From the NCBI GenBank assembly GCA_947501625.1, contig CANMWN010000005.1, positions 1 through 64,000 on the forward strand: DNA of 64,000 nucleotides. The letters run 5' to 3'. Position numbers and translations under genes: made by a program. Within the stretch, counting starts at the first letter, position 1. The number at the start of each line of letters is the position of its first letter. Shown piece by piece: positions 18,186-26,514 of the stretch. The stretch comes from an uncultured Flavobacteriaceae bacterium. GTDB taxonomy: Bacteria > Bacteroidota > Bacteroidia > Flavobacteriales > Flavobacteriaceae. The notes beneath the pieces were generated by a model. The model searched no databases, was not told where the DNA came from, and saw only the letters and a program-made list of their open reading frames with translations.

Positions 18186-18740
18186 TTACAAACTATTATA
18201 AGTTAATAACACTTTTTCTTTTGCTCTCTTTATTCGCATTTTCACAGCACTTTCCCCAATTCCAAGAATAACTTTTATTTCACTTATTGGCATTTCATCT
18301 TGATATTTTAATAACAAAATTGCTTTTTCATTTACATCAATCATATTCAATGCTTTTGCCAATTTTTCGCTTTTCAGGCTATAAATACTATCATCTGAAA
18401 CCTCTTCTGAAAACCTTTCCTCATAATCTTCAATATCTACTTTTGGTTTTCTTTTTTCACTATCTCGCTGCACATAATTTATACAATGATTGTATGTAAA
18501 TGCATACAACCAAGTTGAAAATTTAGAATTACCTTTAAATGATCTTAACTTAACAAATAATTTAAGAAAAATATCATGAGTTAAATCTTGTGCTTCTTCA
18601 ACATTCTTACTAAAACTCATACACTTATTATACACCAACTTGGCATATCTATCATATAATTGAGAGAACAAATGCGTATCATTTGCCTGTACAATCCTCT
18701 CAATTAATTCTTCATCACTTAAGCTATGTCTATGATTCAA
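18186..18740 (-). CDS. ECF-family RNA polymerase sigma factor
   Basis: 184 residues. Sigma region 2 covers about 20-90 (HLFSQLYDRYAKLVYNKCMSF, EEAQDLTHDIFLKLFVKL, FSTWLYAFTYNHCINYV). Region 4 is at about 125-180 (EKAILLLKYQDEMPISEIKVILG, SAVKMRIKRAKEKVLL). The start is TTG at 18738-18740; a TGA lies three codons upstream in frame and no ATG precedes region 2, so TTG is forced. It leads a probable three-gene operon with the 61-residue protein and the MscS-like channel. No membrane anti-sigma gene is visible on this strand. A convergent, differently organised ECF operon lies next to it. Confidence 0.9.
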   Translation of the reverse strand: MNHRHSLSDEELIERIVQANDTHLFSQLYDRYAKLVYNKCMSFSKNVEEAQDLTHDIFLKLFVKLRSFKGNSKFSTWLYAFTYNHCINYVQRDSEKRKPKVDIEDYEERFSEEVSDDSIYSLKSEKLAKALNMIDVNEKAILLLKYQDEMPISEIKVILGIGESAVKMRIKRAKEKVLLTYNSL

Positions 18741-18895
18741 GTAATTTCAGTTTTTTTCTTATTTATTAAGACACATCTATTTCTTATAGGTCACTTAAAA
18801 ATACATAATTTTTAGTTCAAAAAAATTATTTCACTTTTTTTGTAACAAAAGTTGGATTACTTGCGTATATATACTTGACACTTACAAATTATTAA

Positions 18896-19759
18896 ATGAG
18901 ACAACTTAAAATTACCAAGCAGGTAACCAATAGGGAAACTGCTTCATTAGACAAGTATTTACAAGAAATTGGAAAGGTAGATTTAATTACTGCTGACCAA
19001 GAAGTTGAATTAGCACAACGTATAAAAGCAGGAGATCAAAGAGCGTTAGAAAAATTAACGAAAGCTAATTTACGTTTCGTTGTATCGGTAGCTAAACAAT
19101 ATCAAAATCAAGGGTTAACACTTCCTGACCTTATTAATGAAGGAAACCTTGGATTAATAAAAGCTGCAAAACGATTTGATGAAACTCGTGGATTTAAATT
19201 TATCTCGTATGCTGTTTGGTGGATTCGTCAATCTATATTACAAGCATTGGCAGAACAATCTCGTATTGTAAGATTACCATTAAACAAGATTGGATCTATC
19301 AATAAGATTAATAAAATGTACGCTTTCTTAGAGCAAGAAAACGAACGTCCGCCATCAGCTGAAGAAATTGCTAAGAAATTAGACATGACTATAAGTGATG
19401 TAAAGGAGTCTATGAAAAACTCTGGACGTCACGTATCTATGGATGCTCCTTTAATTGAAGGTGAAGATTCAAATTTATATGATGTATTAAATACTGGTGA
19501 ATCTCCAAATCCTGATAAAGTTTTAATGCACGATTCTTTAAAGATTGAAATCATTAGAGCATTAGAAACATTGACTCCAAGAGAGGCTGACGTAGTTCAA
19601 TTATACTTTGGTTTAGGCGAGCAACATCCAATGACACTTGAAGAAATAGGTGAAACGTTTGATCTAACACGTGAGCGTGTAAGACAAATAAAAGAAAAAG
19701 CAATCAGAAGATTAAAACATACTTCAAGAAGTAAAATCTTAAAAACCTATTTAGGTTAA
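18896..19759 (+). CDS. rpoD: Primary RNA polymerase sigma factor
   Basis: 287 residues, the short primary sigma factor of Bacteroidetes, without the N-terminal region 1.1. Region 1.2 ([24 protein letters not shown]), region 2 ([39 protein letters not shown]) and region 3 follow in order. Region 4 ([43 protein letters not shown]) closes the protein. It recognises the TTTG/TAnnTTTG promoters found through the window. It is transcribed alone, with a terminator after the gene. Confidence 0.96.
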   Translation: MRQLKITKQVTNRETASLDKYLQEIGKVDLITADQEVELAQRIKAGDQRALEKLTKANLRFVVSVAKQYQNQGLTLPDLINEGNLGLIKAAKRFDETRGFKFISYAVWWIRQSILQALAEQSRIVRLPLNKIGSINKINKMYAFLEQENERPPSAEEIAKKLDMTISDVKESMKNSGRHVSMDAPLIEGEDSNLYDVLNTGESPNPDKVLMHDSLKIEIIRALETLTPREADVVQLYFGLGEQHPMTLEEIGETFDLTRERVRQIKEKAIRRLKHTSRSKILKTYLG

Positions 19760-19820
19760 AAAATATTTACAACAACAAATAGTTATCATAACTATTCGTT
19801 TTTTGATTAATGAATGAAAG

Positions 19821-19846
19821 ACTCTCGAATATCGAGAGTTTTTCTT
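19821..19846 (+). terminator. Terminator after rpoD
   Basis: ACTCTCGA (19821-19828) pairs with TCGAGAGT (19832-19839), loop ATA, then T-rich DNA. Confidence 0.8.
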
Positions 19847-19881
19847 TTTAGATAACCTCTTATTATTCAGCATCAGTTTTA

Positions 19882-19889
19882 TATATTTG
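19882..19889 (+). promoter_or_regulatory. Probable -7 box of rpe
   Basis: TATATTTG matches TAnnTTTG, 26 bases before the ATG at 19916. There is no clear -33 box. Confidence 0.45.
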
Positions 19890-19915
19890 CTATAATTAAC
19901 TATCAATCATTGAAA

Positions 19916-20575
19916 ATGACTAAAATTATCGCTCCATCAGTATTAGCATCAGACTTTGCCAATCTTCAAAGCGAAATAGAAATGTTAAACCAAAGCGATG
20001 CAGAATGGATTCATATTGATGTGATGGATGGTGTATTTGTCCCTAATATCTCTTTTGGAATGCCAGTAATACAAGCTATTAAAAAACATGCTAAAAAAAC
20101 AATGGATGTACATTTAATGATTGTAAACCCTGACCAATACATAAGTACATTTAAAAAAGTTGGTGCAGACATCTTGACCGTGCATTATGAGGCTTGCACT
20201 CATTTACACCGAACATTACAGGCTATAAAAGCGGAAGGAATGAAGGCTGGAGTTGCATTGAATCCTCATACACCTATAAGTGTCTTAGAAGATGTTATTA
20301 GAGATATTGATTTGGTTTGTTTAATGAGTGTTAATCCAGGATTTGGTGGACAAAGTTTTATAGAAAACACCTATAAAAAAGTAATTCAATTAAAACATTT
20401 GATAGAACAATCTAGTTCGGAAGCTAAAATCGAAATTGATGGTGGTGTAACTGATAAAAATGCTCATAAATTAGTTACTGCTGGTGCTGATGTTTTAGTT
20501 GCAGGAAGTTTTGTTTTTAAAGCAAATAATCCTATTGAAACTATTAAAAAATTGAAAGCATTGGCTAATAGTTAA
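19916..20575 (+). CDS. rpe: Ribulose-phosphate 3-epimerase
   Basis: 219 residues from the chosen ATG at 19916. A TTG two codons upstream (19910) is possible but would add only two residues. It interconverts ribulose 5-phosphate and xylulose 5-phosphate in the pentose phosphate pathway. It is a TIM barrel with motifs APSVLASDFANL, HIDVMDGVFVPNISFG, DVHLMI, MSVNPGFGGQSF and EIDGGVT, which hold the metal-binding His/Asp residues. It is convergent with the M90 peptidase gene, the two stop regions sharing four bases. Confidence 0.95.
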   Translation: MTKIIAPSVLASDFANLQSEIEMLNQSDAEWIHIDVMDGVFVPNISFGMPVIQAIKKHAKKTMDVHLMIVNPDQYISTFKKVGADILTVHYEACTHLHRTLQAIKAEGMKAGVALNPHTPISVLEDVIRDIDLVCLMSVNPGFGGQSFIENTYKKVIQLKHLIEQSSSEAKIEIDGGVTDKNAHKLVTAGADVLVAGSFVFKANNPIETIKKLKALANS

Positions 20576-21318
20576 TTTTCTATTTTTAAATTTAATATTC
20601 GCTTTACTTGATTGAATATTTCTGGTAATTTCTCTTTAAATTCATCTGGCGTTTCAAAATAATGTTCTACTAAAACTGCTAAAAACTCATATTGATTTTC
20701 AAAAGCATAGGCTCTTAAATAACCAGAATCAATTAATTTCTTTTGTTCATTTTTATCTTCAAGAAAACTTAATAGATTATTATAATTCCTTATGAAATAA
20801 CTAGCACTAGTACTTTGAACGTGTTTAAAACTAAAATGCATTGCATGCGTAAACTCATGAATTCCTAAGTTCAAATTGTCATTTTCAATTTTTAATCCTT
20901 CTTTAAAATCTTCCCAAGAAAAAACTACTGTTTTATATCTTGGATTCGTTTCTCCTTTATGCTTTTGATTTGTAACATTTGAAAAATAATCCTGTGGATA
21001 TACGATTATAGTGTCAACTATTGAGTAAAGATACTTACTATAACCAAAGGAAACTTTAATTGCTGTAGAAGCAATTAATAATTTGATTTCTTCTGTAATT
21101 TTTATTCCTTCCCTACTTTCAAACTTGTGATTCTCAATAAACCTTAAAACTCTGTGTTCGAAATATTTTTTGTTCTTTATAGAAAGGTTATTATAAAAAC
21201 TTATTTTACTTGAAATAATAGTTCTTTGCTCATTATTTAACTCTTTTAGAAAGAATTCAAATCGATGATAATTTTTATAGAAGTAAGATACTTTTTTTAA
21301 GAAACTGATAATTAATAA
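20572..21318 (-). CDS. M90 (MtfA-like) zinc peptidase lacking an ATG/GTG/TTG start
   Basis: The reading frame is open from 21318 to the TAA at 20572, up to 248 residues. It shows the MtfA family landmarks in order: YFEHRVLRFIENH, LLIASTAIKVSFG, IIVYPQDYF, HKGETN, VVFSWEDFKEG, the zinc-binding HEFTH, and NQYEFLAVLVEHYFETP with the third ligand Glu. The first in-frame TTG (20874) lies only seven codons before HEFTH and would remove half the domain. Upstream of it there is no ATG, GTG or TTG before the in-frame TAA (21319-21321) that ends the preceding gene, so translation must begin at a rare codon (ATT at 21310-21312 is nearest), or the gene is damaged or read through. The catalytic part looks intact. 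Function is inferred as a cytosolic metallopeptidase. Confidence 0.75.
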   Translation of the reverse strand, partial: LLIISFLKKVSYFYKNYHRFEFFLKELNNEQRTIISSKISFYNNLSIKNKKYFEHRVLRFIENHKFESREGIKITEEIKLLIASTAIKVSFGYSKYLYSIVDTIIVYPQDYFSNVTNQKHKGETNPRYKTVVFSWEDFKEGLKIENDNLNLGIHEFTHAMHFSFKHVQSTSASYFIRNYNNLLSFLEDKNEQKKLIDSGYLRAYAFENQYEFLAVLVEHYFETPDEFKEKLPEIFNQVKRILNLKIEN

Positions 21319-21684
21319 TTATTGGTTAGTTATTTTTGGATTTTCTCTTGGAAGATTATACAAAGCATCAATATCAAAGAAAGTACTTGTTATTACTTTA
21401 TTTAATGCTTTTCTTTGAAACTCTTCATTAAAAAATTTAATTGATTTCCTCCCTAATCTTTCAGTGAAAATTGTAGAAATTTCTTTTTTAATAGATTCAG
21501 CATTTAAAATCACATCCTCTTTTTCATCAATCTGCAATTGATTATTTATACTTAGCAACTTATCAATTGAAATGGTATAAATGCTTATTGGTAATTGAAC
21601 GCTATCTTCTTTTACAACAACTTCTTGCGAATAAAGATTAGCGACAAATAAAATCAATATTAAAGAAAGAGGTTTTTTCATCAA
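21319..21684 (-). CDS. Small exported protein of unknown function
   Basis: 121 residues with a signal peptide of about 19 residues (MMKKPLSLILILFVANLYS, then Q). The rest is charged and predicted helical, with IDKLLSINNQLQIDEKED and ERLGRKSIKFFNEEFQRK; no family is recognised. Two adjacent ATG codons are available at the start. The gene is in the same frame as the M90 peptidase reading frame and separated from it only by its own TAA, so the two may be translated together or represent a split gene. A hairpin-repeat block lies upstream. Confidence 0.65.
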   Translation of the reverse strand: MMKKPLSLILILFVANLYSQEVVVKEDSVQLPISIYTISIDKLLSINNQLQIDEKEDVILNAESIKKEISTIFTERLGRKSIKFFNEEFQRKALNKVITSTFFDIDALYNLPRENPKITNQ

Positions 21685-21755
21685 TCAATATTTAAGATTA
21701 TAAATATACCATTCTTTTTATAAATAGTATTTTTAAAATTGATGTACATCCCAAT

Positions 21756-21855
21756 AAAACTCTGTTTTGAAAAATCAGGATTGCTTCGCTTCCTGACAAA
21801 ACTCCGTTTTGAAAATAACAGGATTGCTGCGCATCCTGACAAAACTCCGTTTTGA
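21756..21855. repeat. Tandem hairpin-containing repeat, about 2.3 copies of 42-43 bp
   Basis: Two full units (21756-21797 and 21798-21840) and a partial third (21841-21855) start AAAACTCTG or AAAACTCCG followed by TTTTGAAAA. Each full unit ends in a hairpin: TCAGGA with TCCTGA (21775-21796) in the first, CAGGAT with ATCCTG (21819-21838) in the second. The units differ at several positions, so the copies are not recent. No protein is supported here. Confidence 0.8.
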
Positions 21856-21914
21856 AAAAAGATTAAGTCCCAAAACAACAAAGTAAACTTTTTGTTTTGG
21901 GACTTAATCTTTTT
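21856..21914. terminator. Strong 23-bp hairpin terminator after tRNA-Arg
   Basis: A perfect inverted repeat with arms 21856-21878 and 21892-21914, loop of 13 bases, A-rich on the left and T-rich on the right. It lies just beyond the 3' end of the minus-strand tRNA. Confidence 0.8.
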
Positions 21915-21919
21915 ATCCG

Positions 21920-21993
21920 TGACCTCGGCAGGATTCAAACCTGCAACCGCCAGAGCCGAAATCTGATGCGCTATTCAGTTGCGCCACGAGGCC
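21920..21993 (-). tRNA. tRNA-Arg, anticodon TCG
   Basis: Read on the minus strand, 74 bases fold as a cloverleaf. The acceptor GGCCTCG pairs with CGAGGTC and the D-stem GCGC with GCGC. The anticodon stem is TCAGA/TCTGG, with loop TTTCGGC. The T-stem is GCAGG/CCTGC, with loop TTTGAAT. Anticodon positions 34-36 are TCG, which reads CGN arginine codons. CCA is not encoded, as is common in Bacteroidetes. Confidence 0.93.
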
Positions 21994-21998
21994 AAAAT

Positions 21999-22445
21999 TT
22001 ACGACAACAACTCTTTCACAATAGTAGAAATCGTCTTTCCATCAGCTTTCCCTGCCAATTCTTTAGAAGCCATTCCCATGACCTTCCCCATATCTTTCAT
22101 AGATGATGCACCAACTTTAGTAATAAGACTAGAAATAAATTGTTTTAATTCTTCTATGCTCATTTGTTCAGGTAAAAATTGGGCAATTATTTTTGCTTGA
22201 GCCAATTCTGGTTCAGCCAAATCTTCTCTACCTTGCTCGTTGTATAAAGCAGCACTATCCTTACGTTGTTTCACTAATTTTTGCAATAATTTTATTTCGT
22301 CAGCCTCTGAAAACTTAATATCTACTCCTTTAGTCATCGCCAACATTATTTCAGATTTTATTGCACGTAAAGATTCCAAAGCAACAGCATCTTTAGATTT
22401 CATTGCCGCTTTCATTTGCTCCATTATTTTGGCTTGTAAACTCAT
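21999..22445 (-). CDS. GatB/YqeY-domain protein
   Basis: 148 residues, the normal YqeY length. Alpha-helical protein with MSLQAKIMEQMKAAMKSKD, LRAIKSEIMLAM and a C-terminal LITKVGASSMKDMGKVMGMA segment like the tail of GatB and GatE, which contacts tRNA in amidotransferases. A tRNA-related or amidotransferase-like helper role is suspected for the family; the exact function is not settled. It lies between tRNA-Arg and the ftsZ terminator, and starts at an ATG close to the family start. Confidence 0.88.
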   Translation of the reverse strand: MSLQAKIMEQMKAAMKSKDAVALESLRAIKSEIMLAMTKGVDIKFSEADEIKLLQKLVKQRKDSAALYNEQGREDLAEPELAQAKIIAQFLPEQMSIEELKQFISSLITKVGASSMKDMGKVMGMASKELAGKADGKTISTIVKELLS

Positions 22446-22479
22446 ATCTTATCTAAATTTTAGTGAATTGCGAAGATAA

Positions 22480-22527
22480 AAAAAACTCGAACTAATTTCA
22501 TTGTGAATGAAAAAAATCGAGTTTTTT
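22480..22527. terminator. Terminator at the end of the dcw cluster
   Basis: AAAAAACTCGA (22480-22490) pairs with TCGAGTTTTTT (22517-22527), and an inner hairpin TTTCATT/AATGAAA (22496-22512) sits in the loop. It follows ftsZ on the minus strand; its inverted symmetry would also let it work the other way. Confidence 0.72.
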
Positions 22528-22554
22528 GGGGTTAGATCGTCTTTGGGTACGGTT

Positions 22555-24417
22555 TTAATCTACATTGTCATGTAAAAAAGAATTATTGGAACGCAATTGT
22601 AAATCATCATTTTCATCAACTCCTAATACTGTTTTAGATTGAGGATTTTCTGATGACGGAATTGAATTATCTAATTCTACTCCCATTCTCTTATATGCTG
22701 GCTCACGTTCAATCTCATCAATGTTTTGATTTAACTTGTTAGTAAACTTATAATTGAATTGCTTCATTTTCTCCTTTCTATCTTGAGAGCGCTTCTGCAA
22801 TTCAGAAATTGTTAAATGCAATGGTGAAACATCTTCGGTTGCCTCTACTTTTTCCGTCACTTCAATTGGTTCAGTTCTCACATCAAACTTTAATTCTTCT
22901 TCCTCCACTTTTTCAGCTACTACAGTTTTAGGTTTTTTAGCATTCACTAAATTCTCTTCTAATTGTTGGTGATCTCCTAATTCAAAATAAACTTGAGTTT
23001 CCTCTTCAACAGTAGGCTTTATTACTTCATGACCTACTACTTCTATTTGATTTACATCAATTTCCTCAATTACTTCTTCTTTATCATTTGATTTTGAAAT
23101 TGGCATATCAAAAGTCAATAAAGTTTGATTCTCTTCAGTATCAGCAACTACTTCTTCAAAATCATTTACTTCAATATCATTAACAACTGATGTTATTACA
23201 AAATCATCAATTTTTTCATGTGTTATTTCTTCATGAATTACATTAATGTTTTTTATAAATTCTGAAGTAGGAATCAATTCAATTTCGTCCTCTACATCTT
23301 CCTCCAGCACATGAACAATTACTGGTTCTTTAGTTTCATTTACAAACTCATCTTTTTTAGAAAAATCATAAGTAACTTCTTGTTCTTCTTCTAATGCATG
23401 AATAATCTTTTTATCTTCAATATTTGAAATTTGGCTTTGCTGGTCTTTATGAAATCCTGTTGCAATTACCGTTACAGCAATGGCATCACCAAGCGATTCA
23501 TCTTCTCCAACTCCCATAATAATATTCACATTGGTCTTAGCCTCTGCCTGAATATAATCATTGATTTCTCCAATTTCATCAATAGTAATTTCACTACTTC
23601 CAGAAACAATTAACAATAGTACGTTTTTAGCTCCTGCAATTTTATTATCATTTAATAATGGAGAATCTAACGCCTTAATAATTGCCTCTTCCGCTCTATT
23701 ATCTCCCGATGCTTTTGAAGAACCCATGATTGCCGTACCACTATTAGCCAATACAGTTTTAGCATCTCTTAAATCAATATTTTGAGTATAGTGATGTGTT
23801 ATTACTTCAGCAATACCTCTTGAGGCTGTTGCTAAAACTTCATCGGCTTTAGAAAACCCTGCTTTAAATCCTAGATTTCCATATACTTCCCTTAATTTAT
23901 TATTATTAATTACAACTAAAGAATCTACATATTTACGTAACTCTTCAATTCCTTTTTGCGCTTGTTCATTACGAGTCTTACCTTCAAAAGAAAATGGAAT
24001 AGTAACTACACCAATTGTGAGTAAATCTAATTCTTTAGCAAACCTTGCAATAACTGGAGCTGCTCCAGTTCCGGTTCCTCCACCCATTCCAGCATTGATA
24101 AACACCATTTTGGTATTGGTTCCCAACATTTTTTTAATTTCTTCTTCACTTTCAATTGCCGATCGCTCTCCAACTTCAGGGTTGGCTCCTGCTCCTAAAC
24201 CTTCTGTTAAAGTTACTCCGAGTTGAATTTTACAAGGCACTTGGCTGTTTTGTAATGCTTGAGCATCAGTATTACATATAACGAAATCTACTCCATTAAT
24301 TCCTTGCGTGAGCATGTAATTTACTGCATTACTTCCTCCTCCACCAACACCGATAACCTTGATGACATTAGATTGATTCTTAGGCATATCAAATAAAATG
24401 TTGTTAAATTGATCCAT
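22555..24417 (-). CDS. ftsZ: Cell division protein FtsZ
   Basis: 620 residues. The tubulin-like GTPase domain (about 15-330) has GVGGGGSNAVNYM, AGMGGGTGTGAAPVIA (the GTP-binding G-box) and GFKAGFSKADEV (T7 loop region). It polymerises into the Z ring at midcell. A long acidic, low-complexity linker of about 200 residues follows, and the end is NNSFLHDNVD, the conserved flavobacterial C-terminal peptide that binds FtsA. The long linker makes it much longer than E. coli FtsZ (383), as is usual in Bacteroidetes. It is the last gene of the dcw cluster, 46 bases after ftsA. Confidence 0.97.
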   Translation of the reverse strand: MDQFNNILFDMPKNQSNVIKVIGVGGGGSNAVNYMLTQGINGVDFVICNTDAQALQNSQVPCKIQLGVTLTEGLGAGANPEVGERSAIESEEEIKKMLGTNTKMVFINAGMGGGTGTGAAPVIARFAKELDLLTIGVVTIPFSFEGKTRNEQAQKGIEELRKYVDSLVVINNNKLREVYGNLGFKAGFSKADEVLATASRGIAEVITHHYTQNIDLRDAKTVLANSGTAIMGSSKASGDNRAEEAIIKALDSPLLNDNKIAGAKNVLLLIVSGSSEITIDEIGEINDYIQAEAKTNVNIIMGVGEDESLGDAIAVTVIATGFHKDQQSQISNIEDKKIIHALEEEQEVTYDFSKKDEFVNETKEPVIVHVLEEDVEDEIELIPTSEFIKNINVIHEEITHEKIDDFVITSVVNDIEVNDFEEVVADTEENQTLLTFDMPISKSNDKEEVIEEIDVNQIEVVGHEVIKPTVEEETQVYFELGDHQQLEENLVNAKKPKTVVAEKVEEEELKFDVRTEPIEVTEKVEATEDVSPLHLTISELQKRSQDRKEKMKQFNYKFTNKLNQNIDEIEREPAYKRMGVELDNSIPSSENPQSKTVLGVDENDDLQLRSNNSFLHDNVD

Positions 24418-24463
24418 AGTTTTTTAGTAGGGTAATTATATAATTAGTTTTGTTTTAGTTATT

Positions 24464-25786
24464 TTATTCTGCGTTGTCTAAAAAATCTCTAAACTTTTCC
24501 GACCATCGTTCAAAAAGAGATTTTTTAACTACTTGTTCTTTATTTTCTTCTATTTCTTCTTCAGATATTGTTTCTTCACTCATATTGATTTGTTCTTCAA
24601 CTGCAACTTTTACTTGCCTCTTTTTTTGATCTCTCAATCCTTTCATTAACAATCCTACTGCTGTAGCATACATTGGACTAGATATTGACTCATCAGAATC
24701 TCCAGCCAAATGCTCGTTTGGATACCCAATTCTAGTATCCATTCCAGTGATGTATTCAACCAACTGTTTTATATGCTTCAATTGTGATCCTCCACCAGTA
24801 AGCACAATTCCAGCAATTAATTTTTTCTTCGCTTCTTCATGTCCGTAATTTCGAATTTCTACAAATGCTTGTTCAATAATTTCAACTACCCTTGCATGAA
24901 TGATTTTAGATAAATTCTTTAAGGTTATTTCTTTTGGATCTCTTCCTCTTAATCCAGGAATTGATACAATTTCATTCTCTTTATTTTCTCCTGGCCATGC
25001 TGAACCGAACTTGGTCTTTAACAATTCTGCCTGCTTCTCAATAATTGAACAACCTTCTTTAATATCTTCAGTAATTACATTTCCACCAAATGGTATTACA
25101 GCTGTATGTCTAATTATTCCGTCTTTAAAAATGGCTAAATCAGTTGTTCCTCCACCTATATCTATCAAAGCTACTCCTGCTTCTTTTTCTTCCTGACTTA
25201 AAACTGCATCAGCAGATGCTAAAGGCTCTAATGTAATTCCTCCCAGATTTAAACCAGCACTTTTTATACATCTTCCAATATTTCTTATAGATGAAACTTG
25301 ACCAACAACCACATGAAAATTGGCTTCTAATCTACCTCCATACATTCCTATCGGCTCTTTTATTTCTGCCTGTCCATCAACTTTAAATTCTTGCGGTAAT
25401 ACATGTATAATTTCTTCTCCTGGAAGCATTACTAGTTTATGAACTTGATTCTCTAATTTTTCTAAATCAGATTCATCAATAACTTCTTGTGAATTTGGAC
25501 GTGTGATATAATCGCTATGCTGTAAACTTCTTATATGTTGACCAGCAATACCAACAATTGCATCTGATATTTGAACTCCAGATACTGCTATTGCTTCGTC
25601 AACTGCTTGTTGAATAGATTGTATAGTTTGGGTAATATTATTTACAACACCTCTATGAACACCTAAACTTTTTGCTTTGCCAATTCCAAGCAACTCGATT
25701 TTATCGTATTCATTTTTACGACCAATCATTGCAACAATCTTTGTTGTCCCAATATCTAATCCAACTGAAATATCGTTACCGTCCAT
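24464..25786 (-). CDS. ftsA: Cell division protein FtsA
   Basis: 440 residues from the chosen start. The ATG at 25784-25786 overlaps the ftsQ stop as TAATG and gives the family-typical start MDGNDISVGLDIGTTK; an upstream ATG at 25807 would overlap ftsQ by 22 bases and is less likely. FtsA is an actin-like ATPase that anchors FtsZ to the membrane. Motifs are VGLDIGTTKIVAMIG (phosphate 1), VALIDIGGGTTDLAIF (phosphate 2) and AGIVLTGGGSQL (adenosine site). The C-terminal stretch KSLFERWSEKFRDFLDN is the amphipathic membrane-binding helix. Confidence 0.95.
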   Translation of the reverse strand: MDGNDISVGLDIGTTKIVAMIGRKNEYDKIELLGIGKAKSLGVHRGVVNNITQTIQSIQQAVDEAIAVSGVQISDAIVGIAGQHIRSLQHSDYITRPNSQEVIDESDLEKLENQVHKLVMLPGEEIIHVLPQEFKVDGQAEIKEPIGMYGGRLEANFHVVVGQVSSIRNIGRCIKSAGLNLGGITLEPLASADAVLSQEEKEAGVALIDIGGGTTDLAIFKDGIIRHTAVIPFGGNVITEDIKEGCSIIEKQAELLKTKFGSAWPGENKENEIVSIPGLRGRDPKEITLKNLSKIIHARVVEIIEQAFVEIRNYGHEEAKKKLIAGIVLTGGGSQLKHIKQLVEYITGMDTRIGYPNEHLAGDSDESISSPMYATAVGLLMKGLRDQKKRQVKVAVEEQINMSEETISEEEIEENKEQVVKKSLFERWSEKFRDFLDNAE

Positions 25787-26514
25787 TAGTTCACTTTTTT
25801 TGTACATACAACTTGATTGTTGTATTTTAAACTTATATTATTATAATTTTTAATCGAATTATTATTCATTGTATAATTATAAAACGACTTTAAATTTTTA
25901 AATTTCTCCTTAAGGCTTTCTATTTTACCAACAATAATTTTATGATCTCCAACTCTTGTATGAAGAATAAAATCATTTTCTTCAGATTTATGCACACCAA
26001 CTATTTGCTTTGACAAAAATTCATCATTTTTTAAAACTTGTAATAAATGATGCAAATCAGTCATGTTTTCTGACTCCAAAAAACCTGTTACTATAGGTAC
26101 TCTTGCCGAATAGTTTTTTGACAATGGCATTTTTACACCTTGTCTATCAATATAATACGACTCTTTACCTGTATTTATTCTTCCTATAGGTGATCTTTGT
26201 TTCACAAGTGTTTTTAATTCTCCTCCAATTGTTAAAAAAGAAGTTGTGCTTTCTACCATTGGATGATTTAACACTCGAGATTCTAAATCATTCAAATCTA
26301 TTAATGATTTTGCTTGATTTTTAACTTGCTTCCCATTTTGTATTAACAACTTATTAACCATTTCATAATTCATAAAAAGGTTCTCCCCTTTTTCAAATTT
26401 CACATCAATTTTTGATACTTTTTTATTGTAATTTCTGTAATTAGAAAAGCCATAAAGAAATAGTACTGTAACTATTAAAAAGAAACCTTTTATATAATTC
26501 CAATTAATCTTCAT
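25786..26514 (-). CDS. ftsQ: Cell division protein FtsQ
   Basis: 242 residues, bitopic. One transmembrane helix is near the N-terminus (about 8-26: GFFLIVTVLFLYGF), then a POTRA domain (SKIDVKFEKGENLFMNYEMVNKLL) and the FtsQ/DivIB beta domain (PIGRINTGKESYYIDRQGVKMPLS). It scaffolds the divisome on the periplasmic side. The start is shared with the last codons of murC (11-base overlap) and the stop overlaps ftsA (TAATG). Sequence conservation is low, as usual, so placement in the cluster supports the call. Confidence 0.9.
   Translation of the reverse strand: MKINWNYIKGFFLIVTVLFLYGFSNYRNYNKKVSKIDVKFEKGENLFMNYEMVNKLLIQNGKQVKNQAKSLIDLNDLESRVLNHPMVESTTSFLTIGGELKTLVKQRSPIGRINTGKESYYIDRQGVKMPLSKNYSARVPIVTGFLESENMTDLHHLLQVLKNDEFLSKQIVGVHKSEENDFILHTRVGDHKIIVGKIESLKEKFKNLKSFYNYTMNNNSIKNYNNISLKYNNQVVCTKKVN

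Noticed and set aside
20572-20874. 100-residue version of the M90 peptidase starting at TTG 20874
   Set aside because: It would discard the conserved first half of the domain, which is present in frame upstream.
21681-21938. 85-codon minus-strand frame across the repeat array and tRNA side
   Set aside because: It runs through a perfect hairpin and repeat copies, and into the 3' end of tRNA-Arg; composition is not protein-like.
25787-25807. Upstream ATG of ftsA
   Set aside because: It would overlap ftsQ by 22 bases; the ATG at 25784-25786 overlaps the stop as TAATG and matches the family start.
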